From JACOTK01 sp038256565 (GTDB taxonomy: Bacteria > Actinomycetota > Acidimicrobiia > Acidimicrobiales > CADCSY01): a stretch of 5,279 nt of DNA. The notes under the pieces were generated by a model. It did not search any database. It was given only the letters and a program-made list of their open reading frames with translations, and had not been told where the DNA came from. Every line of letters starts with the position of its first letter. Positions within the stretch are counted from its first letter, which is position 1. The position numbers were made by a program, and so were the translations under genes. The stretch covers positions 1 through 5,279 of the forward strand of contig JBBSKG010000128.1 of assembly GCA_038256565.1 (NCBI GenBank), written 5' to 3'. Below are positions 1 through 5,279 of this stretch, one piece after another.

Positions 1-671
1 ACAGACTTCCATGTGGTTAACGATCCAACTTGCAACGGAGTCATACGGTCAGTGGTGTTGCCATGGCCCAACTGACCCGAGGCGTTGGAACCCCATCCCC
101 ACAGCGTTCCGTCGGTCCTCACACCCAATGAATGACCATAGCCACCGGCAACCGAGGCCCATGTGGTGGCCGTGCCAATCTTCACCGGACTTGAACGATC
201 TATCGTTGTGTTGTCGCCCAGCTCACCAGATGAGTTGGAACCCCATGCCCACAAAGTGCCATCGGTCTGCAGCCCTAAGGAATGGAAAGACCCTACAACA
301 ATTGACTTCCAGTTAGTGCCAGCAACCTGCACCGGCGACAGCCGATCAATTGTACTGCCATCGCCCAACTGGCCAAAGCCATTGGAACCCCATGCCCACA
401 AAGTGCCATCGGTCTTCAGCCCTAAGGAATGCCCATAACCAGCAACGACAGACGCCCAAGTAGCGCCCGTACCCACTTGAATTGGGTTCGGATTGGTAAC
501 GGTGGTTCCATCACCAAGTTGACCCAACGACCCATCACCCCAAGAAGAAGCACTTGATCCCGCTGGTTCGGCCGCATCCGCTGTATCTAAGCCAGTCAGA
601 TCAAGTGGCCCCACACCCGCCAACAAACCAACAAAGAGACCAACAACCCCTAAAAGACTGGCTCGCTTCAT
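1..671 (-). CDS. Secreted RCC1-repeat (beta-propeller) protein, N-terminal part only
   Basis: The reading frame opens at ATG 671 and stays open to the window edge, giving 223 complete codons; the C-terminus lies outside. Residues 1-33 look like a Sec signal peptide: Lys2-Arg3, a hydrophobic stretch at about 5-20, and an A-D-A cleavage-type motif at 31-33. The rest is tandem RCC1 repeats about 50 residues long, each with the pattern W-G-x-N-x-x-G-Q-L-G-D-G, then a proline-valine strand, then G-x-x-H-S-L-G-L-x-T-D-G-T-L-W-A-W-G. Repeat tryptophans fall at 44, 94, 144 and 193. RCC1 repeats normally build a seven-bladed propeller, so several blades should lie beyond the edge. In bacteria such exported proteins are usually of unknown function; binding at the cell surface or outside the cell is an inference. 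The start is supported by an AGGGGG box 4 nt upstream. It lies 75 bp behind bsaP and probably forms a separate unit. It is on the same strand as all its neighbours. Confidence 0.93.
   Translation of the reverse strand, partial: MKRASLLGVVGLFVGLLAGVGPLDLTGLDTADAAEPAGSSASSWGDGSLGQLGDGTTVTNPNPIQVGTGATWASVVAGYGHSLGLKTDGTLWAWGSNGFGQLGDGSTIDRLSPVQVAGTNWKSIVVGSFHSLGLQTDGTLWAWGSNSSGELGDNTTIDRSSPVKIGTATTWASVAGGYGHSLGVRTDGTLWGWGSNASGQLGHGNTTDRMTPLQVGSLTTWKS
85..431 (-). repeat. DNA-level tandem repeats encoding RCC1 blades
   Basis: Three 50-bp segments inside the RCC1-repeat gene encode the same part of successive blades: 85-134, 235-284 and 382-431. Offsets are 150 and 147 bp, matching 50- and 49-codon blade lengths. 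The second and third are identical at 49 of 50 positions. The single difference (269 versus 416) changes a codon from AAG (Lys86) to CAG (Gln135). The first copy is clearly more diverged. Such near identity at codon level suggests recent internal duplication or gene conversion rather than protein-level constraint alone. Confidence 0.9.
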
Positions 672-675
672 CAAT

Positions 676-681
676 CCCCCT
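676..681 (-). promoter_or_regulatory. Ribosome-binding site of the RCC1-repeat gene
   Basis: On the minus strand AGGGGG is followed by four bases (ATTG) and then the ATG at 671. This is the clearest Shine-Dalgarno match in the low-coordinate half of the window and supports independent translation initiation of the RCC1-repeat gene. I see no convincing -35/-10 pair: a TTGACA occurs in the gap, but no good TATAAT-like hexamer follows at the right distance. Confidence 0.6.
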
Positions 682-746
682 AGCGCTCGACTGCCTGCAA
701 CCTAGCAGTGTCAAAGCACTGTAATCCTCAGATCAAGAAATATAAA

Positions 747-920
747 TCAGTCGTGTGCGCTCTTTGTTTCTCCGTGTGCTTTACAACGGGCAGTCCAACC
801 GCGGGTGTTAACGTGAACTGCTAACCAGCCACCGCATTGAGTGCAATAACGAGGGGGGTCTAGGGTTGGAAGACACCCTGCGCACGCGTCAACAGGCTTG
901 CCACATCCGTTGCAGTACAT
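747..920 (-). CDS. bsaP: Biotin synthase auxiliary protein (BsaP-like), 57 aa, Cys-rich
   Basis: This short frame, ATG 920 to TGA 747-749, starts 13 bp after the bioB stop. The 57-residue product has Cys at 3, 6, 13, 16, 26, 29 and 46 and His at 49, arranged as three C-x-x-C pairs plus C-x-x-H. The core L-D-P-P-R-Y-C-T-Q-C-G-G (20-31) followed by G-W-T-A-R-C (41-46) and H-G (49-50) matches what I recall of the small actinobacterial proteins encoded next to bioB, such as mycobacterial Rv1590 (BsaP). BsaP is reported to be needed for mycobacterial BioB to convert dethiobiotin to biotin; the Cys pairs would suit an Fe-S cluster or zinc. The Shine-Dalgarno is weak (AAGG overlapping the bioB stop, 11 nt from ATG), which suggests coupling to bioB translation. 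It is a little shorter than the roughly 79-residue mycobacterial protein. A generic zinc-ribbon protein is the alternative, but position and motif favour BsaP. Confidence 0.88.
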   Translation of the reverse strand: MYCNGCGKPVDACAGCLPTLDPPRYCTQCGGWLAVHVNTRGWTARCKAHGETKSAHD

Positions 921-933
921 AAGTATGCGGGCC

Positions 934-1980
934 TTAAATTACCTTGGACAACGCCCCGATGGGCATAGCGAGATCGCTTAGCATCTGTAGATCTTCTTCG
1001 GGCGAGCGGCCCAGTGTGGTCAGGTAGTTACCAACGATCAACGCGTTGATGCCAGCGGTCATGCCCATTGACTGAAGATCTCGCAAGGTAATTTCGCGTC
1101 CACCTGCGTAACGCAAGATGACATCGGGAAGACCTAAACGAAACAGCGCAATCCAACGCAGTGCTTCGAGTGGCGAGACCGGACGGCGAATCTGAAGCGG
1201 CGTACCTGGACGAGGGTTGAGAAAGTTAATTGGCACCTCGGCTGGCCCGAGGCCACGAAGTTCGCCGATCAATTCAATGCGCTGTTCGACACTCTCGCCC
1301 ATACCTAACAAAACGCCACAGCACAGCTCCATGCCATTTTCATTAACCAGTTCGCAGGTCTCATAACGCTCTTCCCAAGTGTGAGTCGTAACAATTGATG
1401 GGAAGAACGAACGACTGGTCTCGAGGTTGTGGTTGTAGCGATGTACACCACCCTCGGCAAAGGTTCGAGCTTGGTCAGCGGTGAGAATGCCTGCGCTGAC
1501 AGCCACGTTCAGGCCTGTGCGTTCTTGAACCAACGGCACAAGGTCGAGTACTTGGCGCATGATCCGTTCATCTGGGCCCTTCACTGCCAACACAATGCAA
1601 AACTCACTTGCCCCAAGTGCCGCTGTCTCTTCAGCTGCTTGAAGCACCTCTTCGGCATCGAGAAATGGAGTTGCCTTGACTGTCGTATCGAACTGCGAAG
1701 ACTGACTACAAAAAGAGCAATCCTCAGGACAGCCTCCGGTCTTTGCAGACAAGATTCCTTCAACTTCGACCTCAGAACCACACCATGAAAGACGCACCTC
1801 ATGAGCAAGAGCGGCGAGCGCAGGAACCGACTCGTCACCAAGGCCAGCCAACTTACGCAATTCATCAAGGGTTAGTTGGCGACGCTCATCTAAAAGAGCA
1901 TCACCCGCAGCAGCAAGCACCAGACGACTCATGTACTCAAAGGTAGTTCCCGCCCCGCCAGAGAACATTGTTGCCGACAT
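934..1980 (-). CDS. bioB: Biotin synthase BioB (radical SAM), 348 aa
   Basis: BioB inserts sulfur into dethiobiotin to make biotin, the last step of the pathway, in the cytoplasm, using S-adenosylmethionine radical chemistry. The radical-SAM motif C-x-x-x-C-x-x-C is present at Cys84, Cys88 and Cys91 within G-G-C-P-E-D-C-S-F-C-S-Q. Y-N-H-N-L-E-T-S (182-189) is the substrate/SAM-binding segment, and P-I-N-F-L-N-P-R-P-G-T-P (250-261) and A-G-G-R-E (292-296) are family hallmarks. Compared from memory with the E. coli auxiliary-cluster ligands, Cys128, Cys220 and Arg290 correspond to Cys97, Cys188 and Arg260, but the segment aligned with Cys128 reads N-V-A-V-S-A-G (158-164) and has no Cys. Length is normal for the family. 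ATG 1980 lies 12 bp after the rnj stop, with a GAGG overlapping that stop and 10 nt from ATG; in-frame ATGs at codons 5 and 17 are possible later starts. bsaP follows at once. Confidence 0.97.
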   Translation of the reverse strand: MSATMFSGGAGTTFEYMSRLVLAAAGDALLDERRQLTLDELRKLAGLGDESVPALAALAHEVRLSWCGSEVEVEGILSAKTGGCPEDCSFCSQSSQFDTTVKATPFLDAEEVLQAAEETAALGASEFCIVLAVKGPDERIMRQVLDLVPLVQERTGLNVAVSAGILTADQARTFAEGGVHRYNHNLETSRSFFPSIVTTHTWEERYETCELVNENGMELCCGVLLGMGESVEQRIELIGELRGLGPAEVPINFLNPRPGTPLQIRRPVSPLEALRWIALFRLGLPDVILRYAGGREITLRDLQSMGMTAGINALIVGNYLTTLGRSPEEDLQMLSDLAMPIGALSKVI

Positions 1981-1990
1981 AGGTGAAGTG

Positions 1991-1994
1991 CCTC
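1991..1994 (-). promoter_or_regulatory. Weak bioB Shine-Dalgarno fused to the rnj stop codon
   Basis: The rnj stop and the only purine-rich element ahead of bioB are the same bases: TGAGG, with GAGG 10 nt from the bioB ATG. The same arrangement recurs at the bioB–bsaP junction (TAAGG, 11 nt from ATG). Termination of the upstream gene would place ribosomes directly over the next start, suggesting translational coupling. The match is short and the spacing long, so this is a suggestion only. Confidence 0.4.
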
Positions 1995-3645
1995 ATACCT
2001 CCATGACGACGGGCACGATCATGGGGCGACGACGGGTGCTCTCGCTTACGAACTTGCCGAGAGCTTTTCTGGCGTGACGTTTGATCGTCTCAATATCAGT
2101 ATCACTAGCCTGGCCGATCGCATCGATCACGCGCTTGCGTCCCTCTTCTAATAGATCCTCGGCCTCGGGTGCATGAATCCAACCCCGAGTGATGATTTCA
2201 GGTCCAGCCACAACCTCGCCAGTCTTGGCATCAACCGTGACGATCACCACGACGACACCTTCTTCTGCAAGCACACGCCGGTCACGTAAAACGCCGTGGC
2301 CTACATCGCCCATCACACCATCGACATAGAGGTACCCCGCTGGCACCTCTCCAACCTTTACAAGGCCCGTATCACTAAGTTCAACCTGATCACCATCGAC
2401 ACACAACACGACGTGATCAGGTTCAATACCCATGAGCACACCAAGCCGACTCTGGTGAACCATGTGACGAAACTCACCATGCACAGGCACCAGCCACTCG
2501 GGGCTCGTCAGTGAGATGAGCGTCTTGATCTCTTCTTGTTTGGCGTGACCACTCACATGCACCTGAGCGAGCCCTGAATGAATGACATCAGCACCCAAAC
2601 GATGGAGGCCATCAATAACCTTGCTAACACTGGCCTCGTTGCCAGGAATGGGATGCGAACTGAGTATGACCATGTCGTTGTCGCCGACCTTGATCCACTT
2701 GTTATCGCCAGCGGCCATCAAAGCCAATGCCGACATGGGCTCTCCCTGAGAACCGGTTGAGATGATGCACAAATGTTCATCGGGAACATCGCCAATCTCG
2801 GTCACGTCTCGAAGATATGCATCGTCGATCTTCAACAGCCCCATGTCACGAGCAAGACGAATGTTCTTCTTCATCGACAAACCAAGCGTGGCGACGATGC
2901 GATCGTGTTCAACAGCTGCATCAATGATCTGTTGAACACGATGAATGTGGCTGGCAAAACAAGCAGTAACGATGCGACGACCCTTGGCCGCACCGAACAA
3001 CTCTCGCAGTACTACACCAACCGAAACTTCTGAAGATGTATGACCCTTTTCTTCCGCGTTGGTCGAGTCAGACAACAACATGCGAATACCAGACTCGGAG
3101 GCAATCGCTCCAATGCGCGCAAGGTCAGTGATGCGACCATCAACCGGAGTGAGATCAAGCTTCCAGTCCCCCGAATGCAAGATCACGCCTTGAGGCGTGT
3201 GAAACGCCACGGCAAAACCTTGGGGCACCGAATGGGTCACGGGAATGAACTCAACATCAAAAGGTCCGACTTGGCGACGCTCGCCGTCACTCACCTTTAC
3301 AAGGTCGGTTTTGCCGAGCAGTCCAGCCTCTTCAATACGATTACGAGCCAGTCCAAGAGTCAATGCAGAGCCGTATATAGGAAAGGAGAGATCACGTAAT
3401 AGATAGGACAACCCACCAGCGTGGTCCTCGTGACCGTGAGTCAATATGCAGCCCACAACACGGTCGGCATTTTCTCGCAGCCAAGTGAAATCTGGAAGAA
3501 CCAGGTCGATCCCAAGCATCTCGACGTCTGGGAACATAAGGCCACAGTCCAACAAGACGATCTGATCATTCATCTCGAAGGCGGCGCAGTTACGCCCAAT
3601 CTCGCCAAGACCACCAAGAAAGGTAATGCGAACAGGATTAGCCAC
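1993..3645 (-). CDS. rnj: Ribonuclease J (metallo-beta-lactamase/beta-CASP), 550 aa
   Basis: RNase J is a cytoplasmic zinc-dependent nuclease with 5'-3' exonuclease and endonuclease activity, acting in mRNA decay and rRNA processing. Counting from GTG 3645, the metallo-beta-lactamase core begins at once (I-T-F-L-G-G-L-G-E-I-G-R-N). It carries H-G-H-E-D-H with His70, His72, Asp74 and His75, plus His138 (V-T-H-S-V-P) and Asp160 (S-G-D-W-K-L-D). The beta-CASP region has S-T-G-S-Q-G-E-P (296-303), S-G-H-A (365-368) and V-P-V-H-G-E-F-R-H (386-394, His389). The C-terminal domain ends in R-R-R-P-M-I-V-P-V-V, as in actinobacterial members. Length is typical (about 550-560). GTG 3645 is chosen because the conserved domain starts there; it overlaps the dapA stop by 8 bp (GTGGCTAA). 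The open frame extends to 3744, but those extra 33 residues read across dapA and look unlike the family. A GGGG 7 nt upstream is the only weak ribosome-binding signal. dapA–rnj adjacency is also seen in mycobacteria. Confidence 0.96.
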   Translation of the reverse strand: MANPVRITFLGGLGEIGRNCAAFEMNDQIVLLDCGLMFPDVEMLGIDLVLPDFTWLRENADRVVGCILTHGHEDHAGGLSYLLRDLSFPIYGSALTLGLARNRIEEAGLLGKTDLVKVSDGERRQVGPFDVEFIPVTHSVPQGFAVAFHTPQGVILHSGDWKLDLTPVDGRITDLARIGAIASESGIRMLLSDSTNAEEKGHTSSEVSVGVVLRELFGAAKGRRIVTACFASHIHRVQQIIDAAVEHDRIVATLGLSMKKNIRLARDMGLLKIDDAYLRDVTEIGDVPDEHLCIISTGSQGEPMSALALMAAGDNKWIKVGDNDMVILSSHPIPGNEASVSKVIDGLHRLGADVIHSGLAQVHVSGHAKQEEIKTLISLTSPEWLVPVHGEFRHMVHQSRLGVLMGIEPDHVVLCVDGDQVELSDTGLVKVGEVPAGYLYVDGVMGDVGHGVLRDRRVLAEEGVVVVIVTVDAKTGEVVAGPEIITRGWIHAPEAEDLLEEGRKRVIDAIGQASDTDIETIKRHARKALGKFVSESTRRRPMIVPVVMEV

Positions 3646-4528
3646 GAGCGCGCCCCAAGCCGTCCATAACCTCGATGCCTTGTTGCTCAAGACCTGGCGG
3701 CGCTGATCCCAATGGCGCTCGACACTGTCCAACCGCATGACCAAGTGATCGCATCATTGCCTTTACAGGTAGAGGATTGGGCTTCTCGTCACCCGACTCA
3801 AAGTCAAAACTGTCTAGTAACTGGACATTAAGTGCCCTTGCTTGGTCTACATCACCTTTGTGAAAGGCGCTGATCATCTCGGCAAATACTTCGCCTGCCC
3901 AATGTGTGGCGACGCCAACCACGCCCACGGCGCCAATGGAAAGCAATGGCAAAGTAAACGCATCGTCGCCGCTGTAAAGCTCAAAGCCAGCAGGCACAAG
4001 ACTCAACAAGCGTGCCGAAGCTGGAGGGTCACCAGCTGCATCTTTAACTGCCACCACATTGGGAACCTCGCGAGCCAAGCGCACCAAAGTTTCGGTTGCT
4101 ATCTTGCGCCCAGTGCGCACGGGGATGTCATAGATCATCATAGGAAGATCAGACGCCGCTGCTACTGCACGAAAGTGTCCCTCGATGCCTGCCTGATGAG
4201 GACGGTTGTAATAAGGAGTTACCACTAGGGCCCCAGCGACCCCACACCCGGCTGCCGCCTTCGTGAGTTCGACCGAATGCAAGGTGTCGTTGCTCCCCGA
4301 ACCAGCCACAACAGGAATGGTGACTGCACTAGCTACTGCTGCCCACAATTCGAGTTTCTCGTTATCGGTAAGGGTTGGACCCTCGCCTGTCGTGCCAGCC
4401 ACAACCAGACCGTTGCTGCCGTGGTCTGCAAGCCATCGCGCCAAAGCAACAGCAGCATCAATATCAACTGCCAAATCGTCATCAAAAGGGGTGACCATGG
4501 CTGTCACCACATCACCAAAACGAGCCAT
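3638..4528 (-). CDS. dapA: 4-hydroxy-tetrahydrodipicolinate synthase DapA, 296 aa
   Basis: DapA condenses pyruvate with aspartate semialdehyde, the committed step to diaminopimelate and lysine, feeding peptidoglycan synthesis. It is a class I aldolase with a (beta/alpha)8 barrel. Counting from ATG 4528, G-T-T-G-E-G-P at 45-51 supplies Thr46 and Thr47, T-P-Y-Y-N-R-P includes Tyr106-Tyr107, Y-D-I-P-V-R-T-G gives Tyr133 and Arg138, and V-A-V-K-D-A-A-G gives the Schiff-base Lys162. These line up with the E. coli Thr44, Thr45, Tyr107, Tyr133, Arg138 and Lys161 set. The C-terminal P-N-P-L-P-V-K-A-M-M segment is typical. Length is normal. Two adjacent starts exist: GTG 4531 (7 nt after the purine-rich box) and ATG 4528 (10 nt). 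I chose ATG; the difference is one residue. It leads the dapA–rnj–bioB–bsaP set and has the best ribosome-binding site in the window. A related pyruvate aldolase of the same superfamily cannot be fully excluded, but the actinobacterial neighbourhood favours DapA. Confidence 0.96.
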   Translation of the reverse strand: MARFGDVVTAMVTPFDDDLAVDIDAAVALARWLADHGSNGLVVAGTTGEGPTLTDNEKLELWAAVASAVTIPVVAGSGSNDTLHSVELTKAAAGCGVAGALVVTPYYNRPHQAGIEGHFRAVAAASDLPMMIYDIPVRTGRKIATETLVRLAREVPNVVAVKDAAGDPPASARLLSLVPAGFELYSGDDAFTLPLLSIGAVGVVGVATHWAGEVFAEMISAFHKGDVDQARALNVQLLDSFDFESGDEKPNPLPVKAMMRSLGHAVGQCRAPLGSAPPGLEQQGIEVMDGLGRARG

Positions 4529-4538
4529 CACGAATTAG

Positions 4539-4547
4539 TCCTCTCCT
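4539..4547 (-). promoter_or_regulatory. Strong dapA ribosome-binding site
   Basis: The minus strand reads AGGAGAGGA, followed by seven bases and then the paired GTG-ATG starts of dapA. This strong purine-rich box contrasts with the weak or missing sites of the four coupled genes around it, and marks dapA as a place where ribosomes load independently. It leaves the choice between GTG 4531 and ATG 4528 open. Confidence 0.75.
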
Positions 4548-4566
4548 GGCATATCAAAAGACATGT

Positions 4567-4595
4567 AAAGCCCCCTACCTATCGGCGGAGGCTCT
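4567..4595 (-). terminator. Terminator-like hairpin between the regulator gene and dapA
   Basis: On the minus strand AGAGCCTCC (4595-4587) can pair with GGGGGCTTT (4575-4567) over nine base pairs, two of them G-U, around an 11-nt loop. A pyrimidine-biased tail with a short T run (ACATGTCTTTT) follows. The stem begins on the stop codon of the winged-helix gene. It could be a weak intrinsic terminator or a leader hairpin ahead of dapA. The T tract is interrupted and two pairs are wobble, so confidence is low. I see no clear promoter between it and dapA. Confidence 0.3.
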
Positions 4596-5214
4596 ATGAT
4601 CCCACCTCTGAGGACCGAGCGACATTTAATGTGGCCAGCAGGTCTTCGTGCAGTTCAAACCATACGGTATGAACGCTGTCAATCAGTGGCCCCGTGAACC
4701 ATTCCAACTGGCCACTCACCACACGGTCAAGGGCCCTTTCCAAGCGTATTCGGTAAGGACCAAAGCGCCCAAGCGTTGCAATAACATCGTTGAGAATTAG
4801 CTGCATCTGTTCACAAACCGTTACCAAAGTGGCCAAGACCGTCTTGTCGTAATCAGGGTCGCCATGATCGTTAACTACCCTTTCGCCCTCGTAATTTCTG
4901 ATCTGCCAATCAGTACAGGCCCGCAAAAACACTGAGTTCAGTGGTCGAAACCCGCCATAAATCCTTTCAAGCGCTACCCGAGCATTTGTGGCATCTAGCT
5001 CGGCATCAACGAACTCACGATCTCGATCACGGCCCAAGGAAGTCAGCGTCCAGCCCGCAACTACCCCCTCGCGTGTTCGCACCAGGCCCTGAGACTCGAG
5101 TTCGGCCAGCGCGTGATGGATCTCATCAACATCAAGCCCCATCGCCACCCCAATCGCTTCAGGAACCGCAACGCCCTTGACGCGCAATGCGTGAAGAACG
5201 AGGAAAAGACTCAC
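4594..5214 (-). CDS. MarR-like winged-helix protein with helical C-terminal domain, 206 aa
   Basis: Residues about 1-65 form a small winged helix-turn-helix: A-V-P-E-A-I-G-V-A-M-G-L, then D-E-I-H-H-A-L-A-E-L-E-S-Q-G-L-V-R, then a wing ending W-T-L-T-S-L-G-R. The remainder (66-200) is predicted to be mainly helical and contains W-F-T-G-P-L-I-D-S-V-H-T-V-W-F-E-L-H-E-D-L-L-A-T-L (172-196, given with breaks), a segment I associate with a widespread actinobacterial family usually annotated as MarR-like or hypothetical. I recall relatives near PEP-utilising (pyruvate phosphate dikinase-like) genes, but nothing here tests that. The start is GTG 5214, overlapping the upstream stop as GTGA; no Shine-Dalgarno precedes it, so reinitiation after the upstream gene is likely. 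A DNA-binding regulatory role is inferred from the fold. Its target is unknown, and proximity to dapA is weak evidence because a hairpin-bearing gap separates them. There is no signal peptide or membrane segment. Confidence 0.9.
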   Translation of the reverse strand: MSLFLVLHALRVKGVAVPEAIGVAMGLDVDEIHHALAELESQGLVRTREGVVAGWTLTSLGRDRDREFVDAELDATNARVALERIYGGFRPLNSVFLRACTDWQIRNYEGERVVNDHGDPDYDKTVLATLVTVCEQMQLILNDVIATLGRFGPYRIRLERALDRVVSGQLEWFTGPLIDSVHTVWFELHEDLLATLNVARSSEVGS

Positions 5215-5279
5215 GAGACATTGAGCGTCGCTGCCAGCCCCTTGGTGTAGTGCCGAGCACCATCGCGGCCAAACATGGT
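5211..5279 (-). CDS. C-terminal end of an unidentified upstream gene (22 codons)
   Basis: A frame open at the window edge runs to TGA 5213-5211 and encodes 22 residues: T-M-F-G-R-D-G-A-R-H, Y-T-K-G-L-A-A-T-L, N-V-S. It shares four bases (GTGA) with the start of the winged-helix gene, the usual sign of a coupled operon partner, which is the main reason for calling it coding. I do not recognise the fragment. In mycobacteria thyX precedes dapA, but this tail does not resemble a ThyX C-terminus and another gene lies between. It is too short for a functional call. Confidence 0.6.
   Translation of the reverse strand, partial: TMFGRDGARHYTKGLAATLNVS

Noticed and set aside
11..438. Two plus-strand open frames of 101 and 91 codons over the start of the window
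   Set aside because: They are antisense to the RCC1-repeat gene; their apparent internal repeats simply mirror the RCC1 blades. The minus frame has a signal peptide, a ribosome-binding site and recognisable repeats.
706..721. Small inverted repeat CAGTG/CACTG with a 6-nt loop between bsaP and the RCC1-repeat gene
   Set aside because: A 5-bp stem without a following T run is expected by chance and does not support a terminator or operator call.
1429..1788. Plus-strand frame with a Cys-rich segment resembling a zinc ribbon (C-P-K-C, C-L-D-C)
   Set aside because: It lies wholly opposite bioB and its cysteines arise from complementing bioB codons. The opposing frame is an unmistakable biotin synthase.
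2296..3669. Several plus-strand frames of 60-119 codons opposite rnj
   Set aside because: All are antisense to a full-length, motif-complete RNase J; none shows a recognisable domain or a convincing ribosome-binding site.
3646..3744. Upstream extension of the RNase J frame to ATG 3744
   Set aside because: The 33 extra residues lie over the dapA C-terminal coding region, do not resemble RNase J N-termini, and would create a 107-bp overlap. GTG 3645 sits exactly where the conserved domain begins.
3842..4672. Plus-strand frames of 91-131 codons opposite dapA and the end of the winged-helix gene
   Set aside because: They are shadows of conserved minus-strand genes, with no family signature of their own.
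4941..5180. Plus-strand frame of 79 codons opposite the winged-helix gene
   Set aside because: It is Pro/His/Arg-rich low-complexity translation, typical of antisense reading, and has no supporting start signal.

Overview
The window reads as a stretch of a moderate-GC actinobacterial chromosome. Three things suggest this: the dapA–RNase J gene order (also found in mycobacteria), a BioB of the actinobacterial type, and a small Cys-rich gene directly behind bioB that matches the biotin synthase auxiliary protein BsaP, known to me from actinobacteria. An Acidimicrobiia-like lineage is my guess from protein style and base composition. No rRNA or marker gene here settles it.

Every supported gene lies on the minus strand, so transcription runs from high to low coordinates. 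In that order: (1) the last 22 codons of an unidentified gene (5279–5211); (2) a 206-residue winged-helix, MarR-like protein whose GTG start overlaps the previous stop as GTGA (5214–4594); (3) a 62–65 bp gap with a terminator-like hairpin and a strong Shine-Dalgarno; (4) dapA, lysine/diaminopimelate biosynthesis (4528–3638); (5) rnj, ribonuclease J, with a GTG start inside the end of dapA (3645–1993); (6) bioB, biotin synthase (1980–934); (7) bsaP, a 57-residue, seven-cysteine protein (920–747); (8) the 5' part of a secreted RCC1-repeat protein that runs off the low-coordinate end (671–<1).

dapA, rnj, bioB and bsaP are separated by -8, +12 and +13 bp, and the stop codons of rnj and bioB contain the only Shine-Dalgarno-like bases ahead of bioB and bsaP. 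The four therefore look like one translationally coupled operon joining cell-wall/lysine precursor synthesis, mRNA processing and the last step of biotin synthesis. The RCC1-repeat gene has its own ribosome-binding site after a 75-bp gap and no functional link to the operon that I can see.

The most notable content is the bioB–bsaP pair. The tiny bsaP gene is easily missed by length cut-offs, and this BioB appears to lack a cysteine at or next to the position of E. coli Cys128, a ligand of the auxiliary iron-sulfur cluster. I saw no CRISPR array, tRNA, rRNA, insertion sequence or phage gene, and no gene-free stretch longer than about 75 bp.
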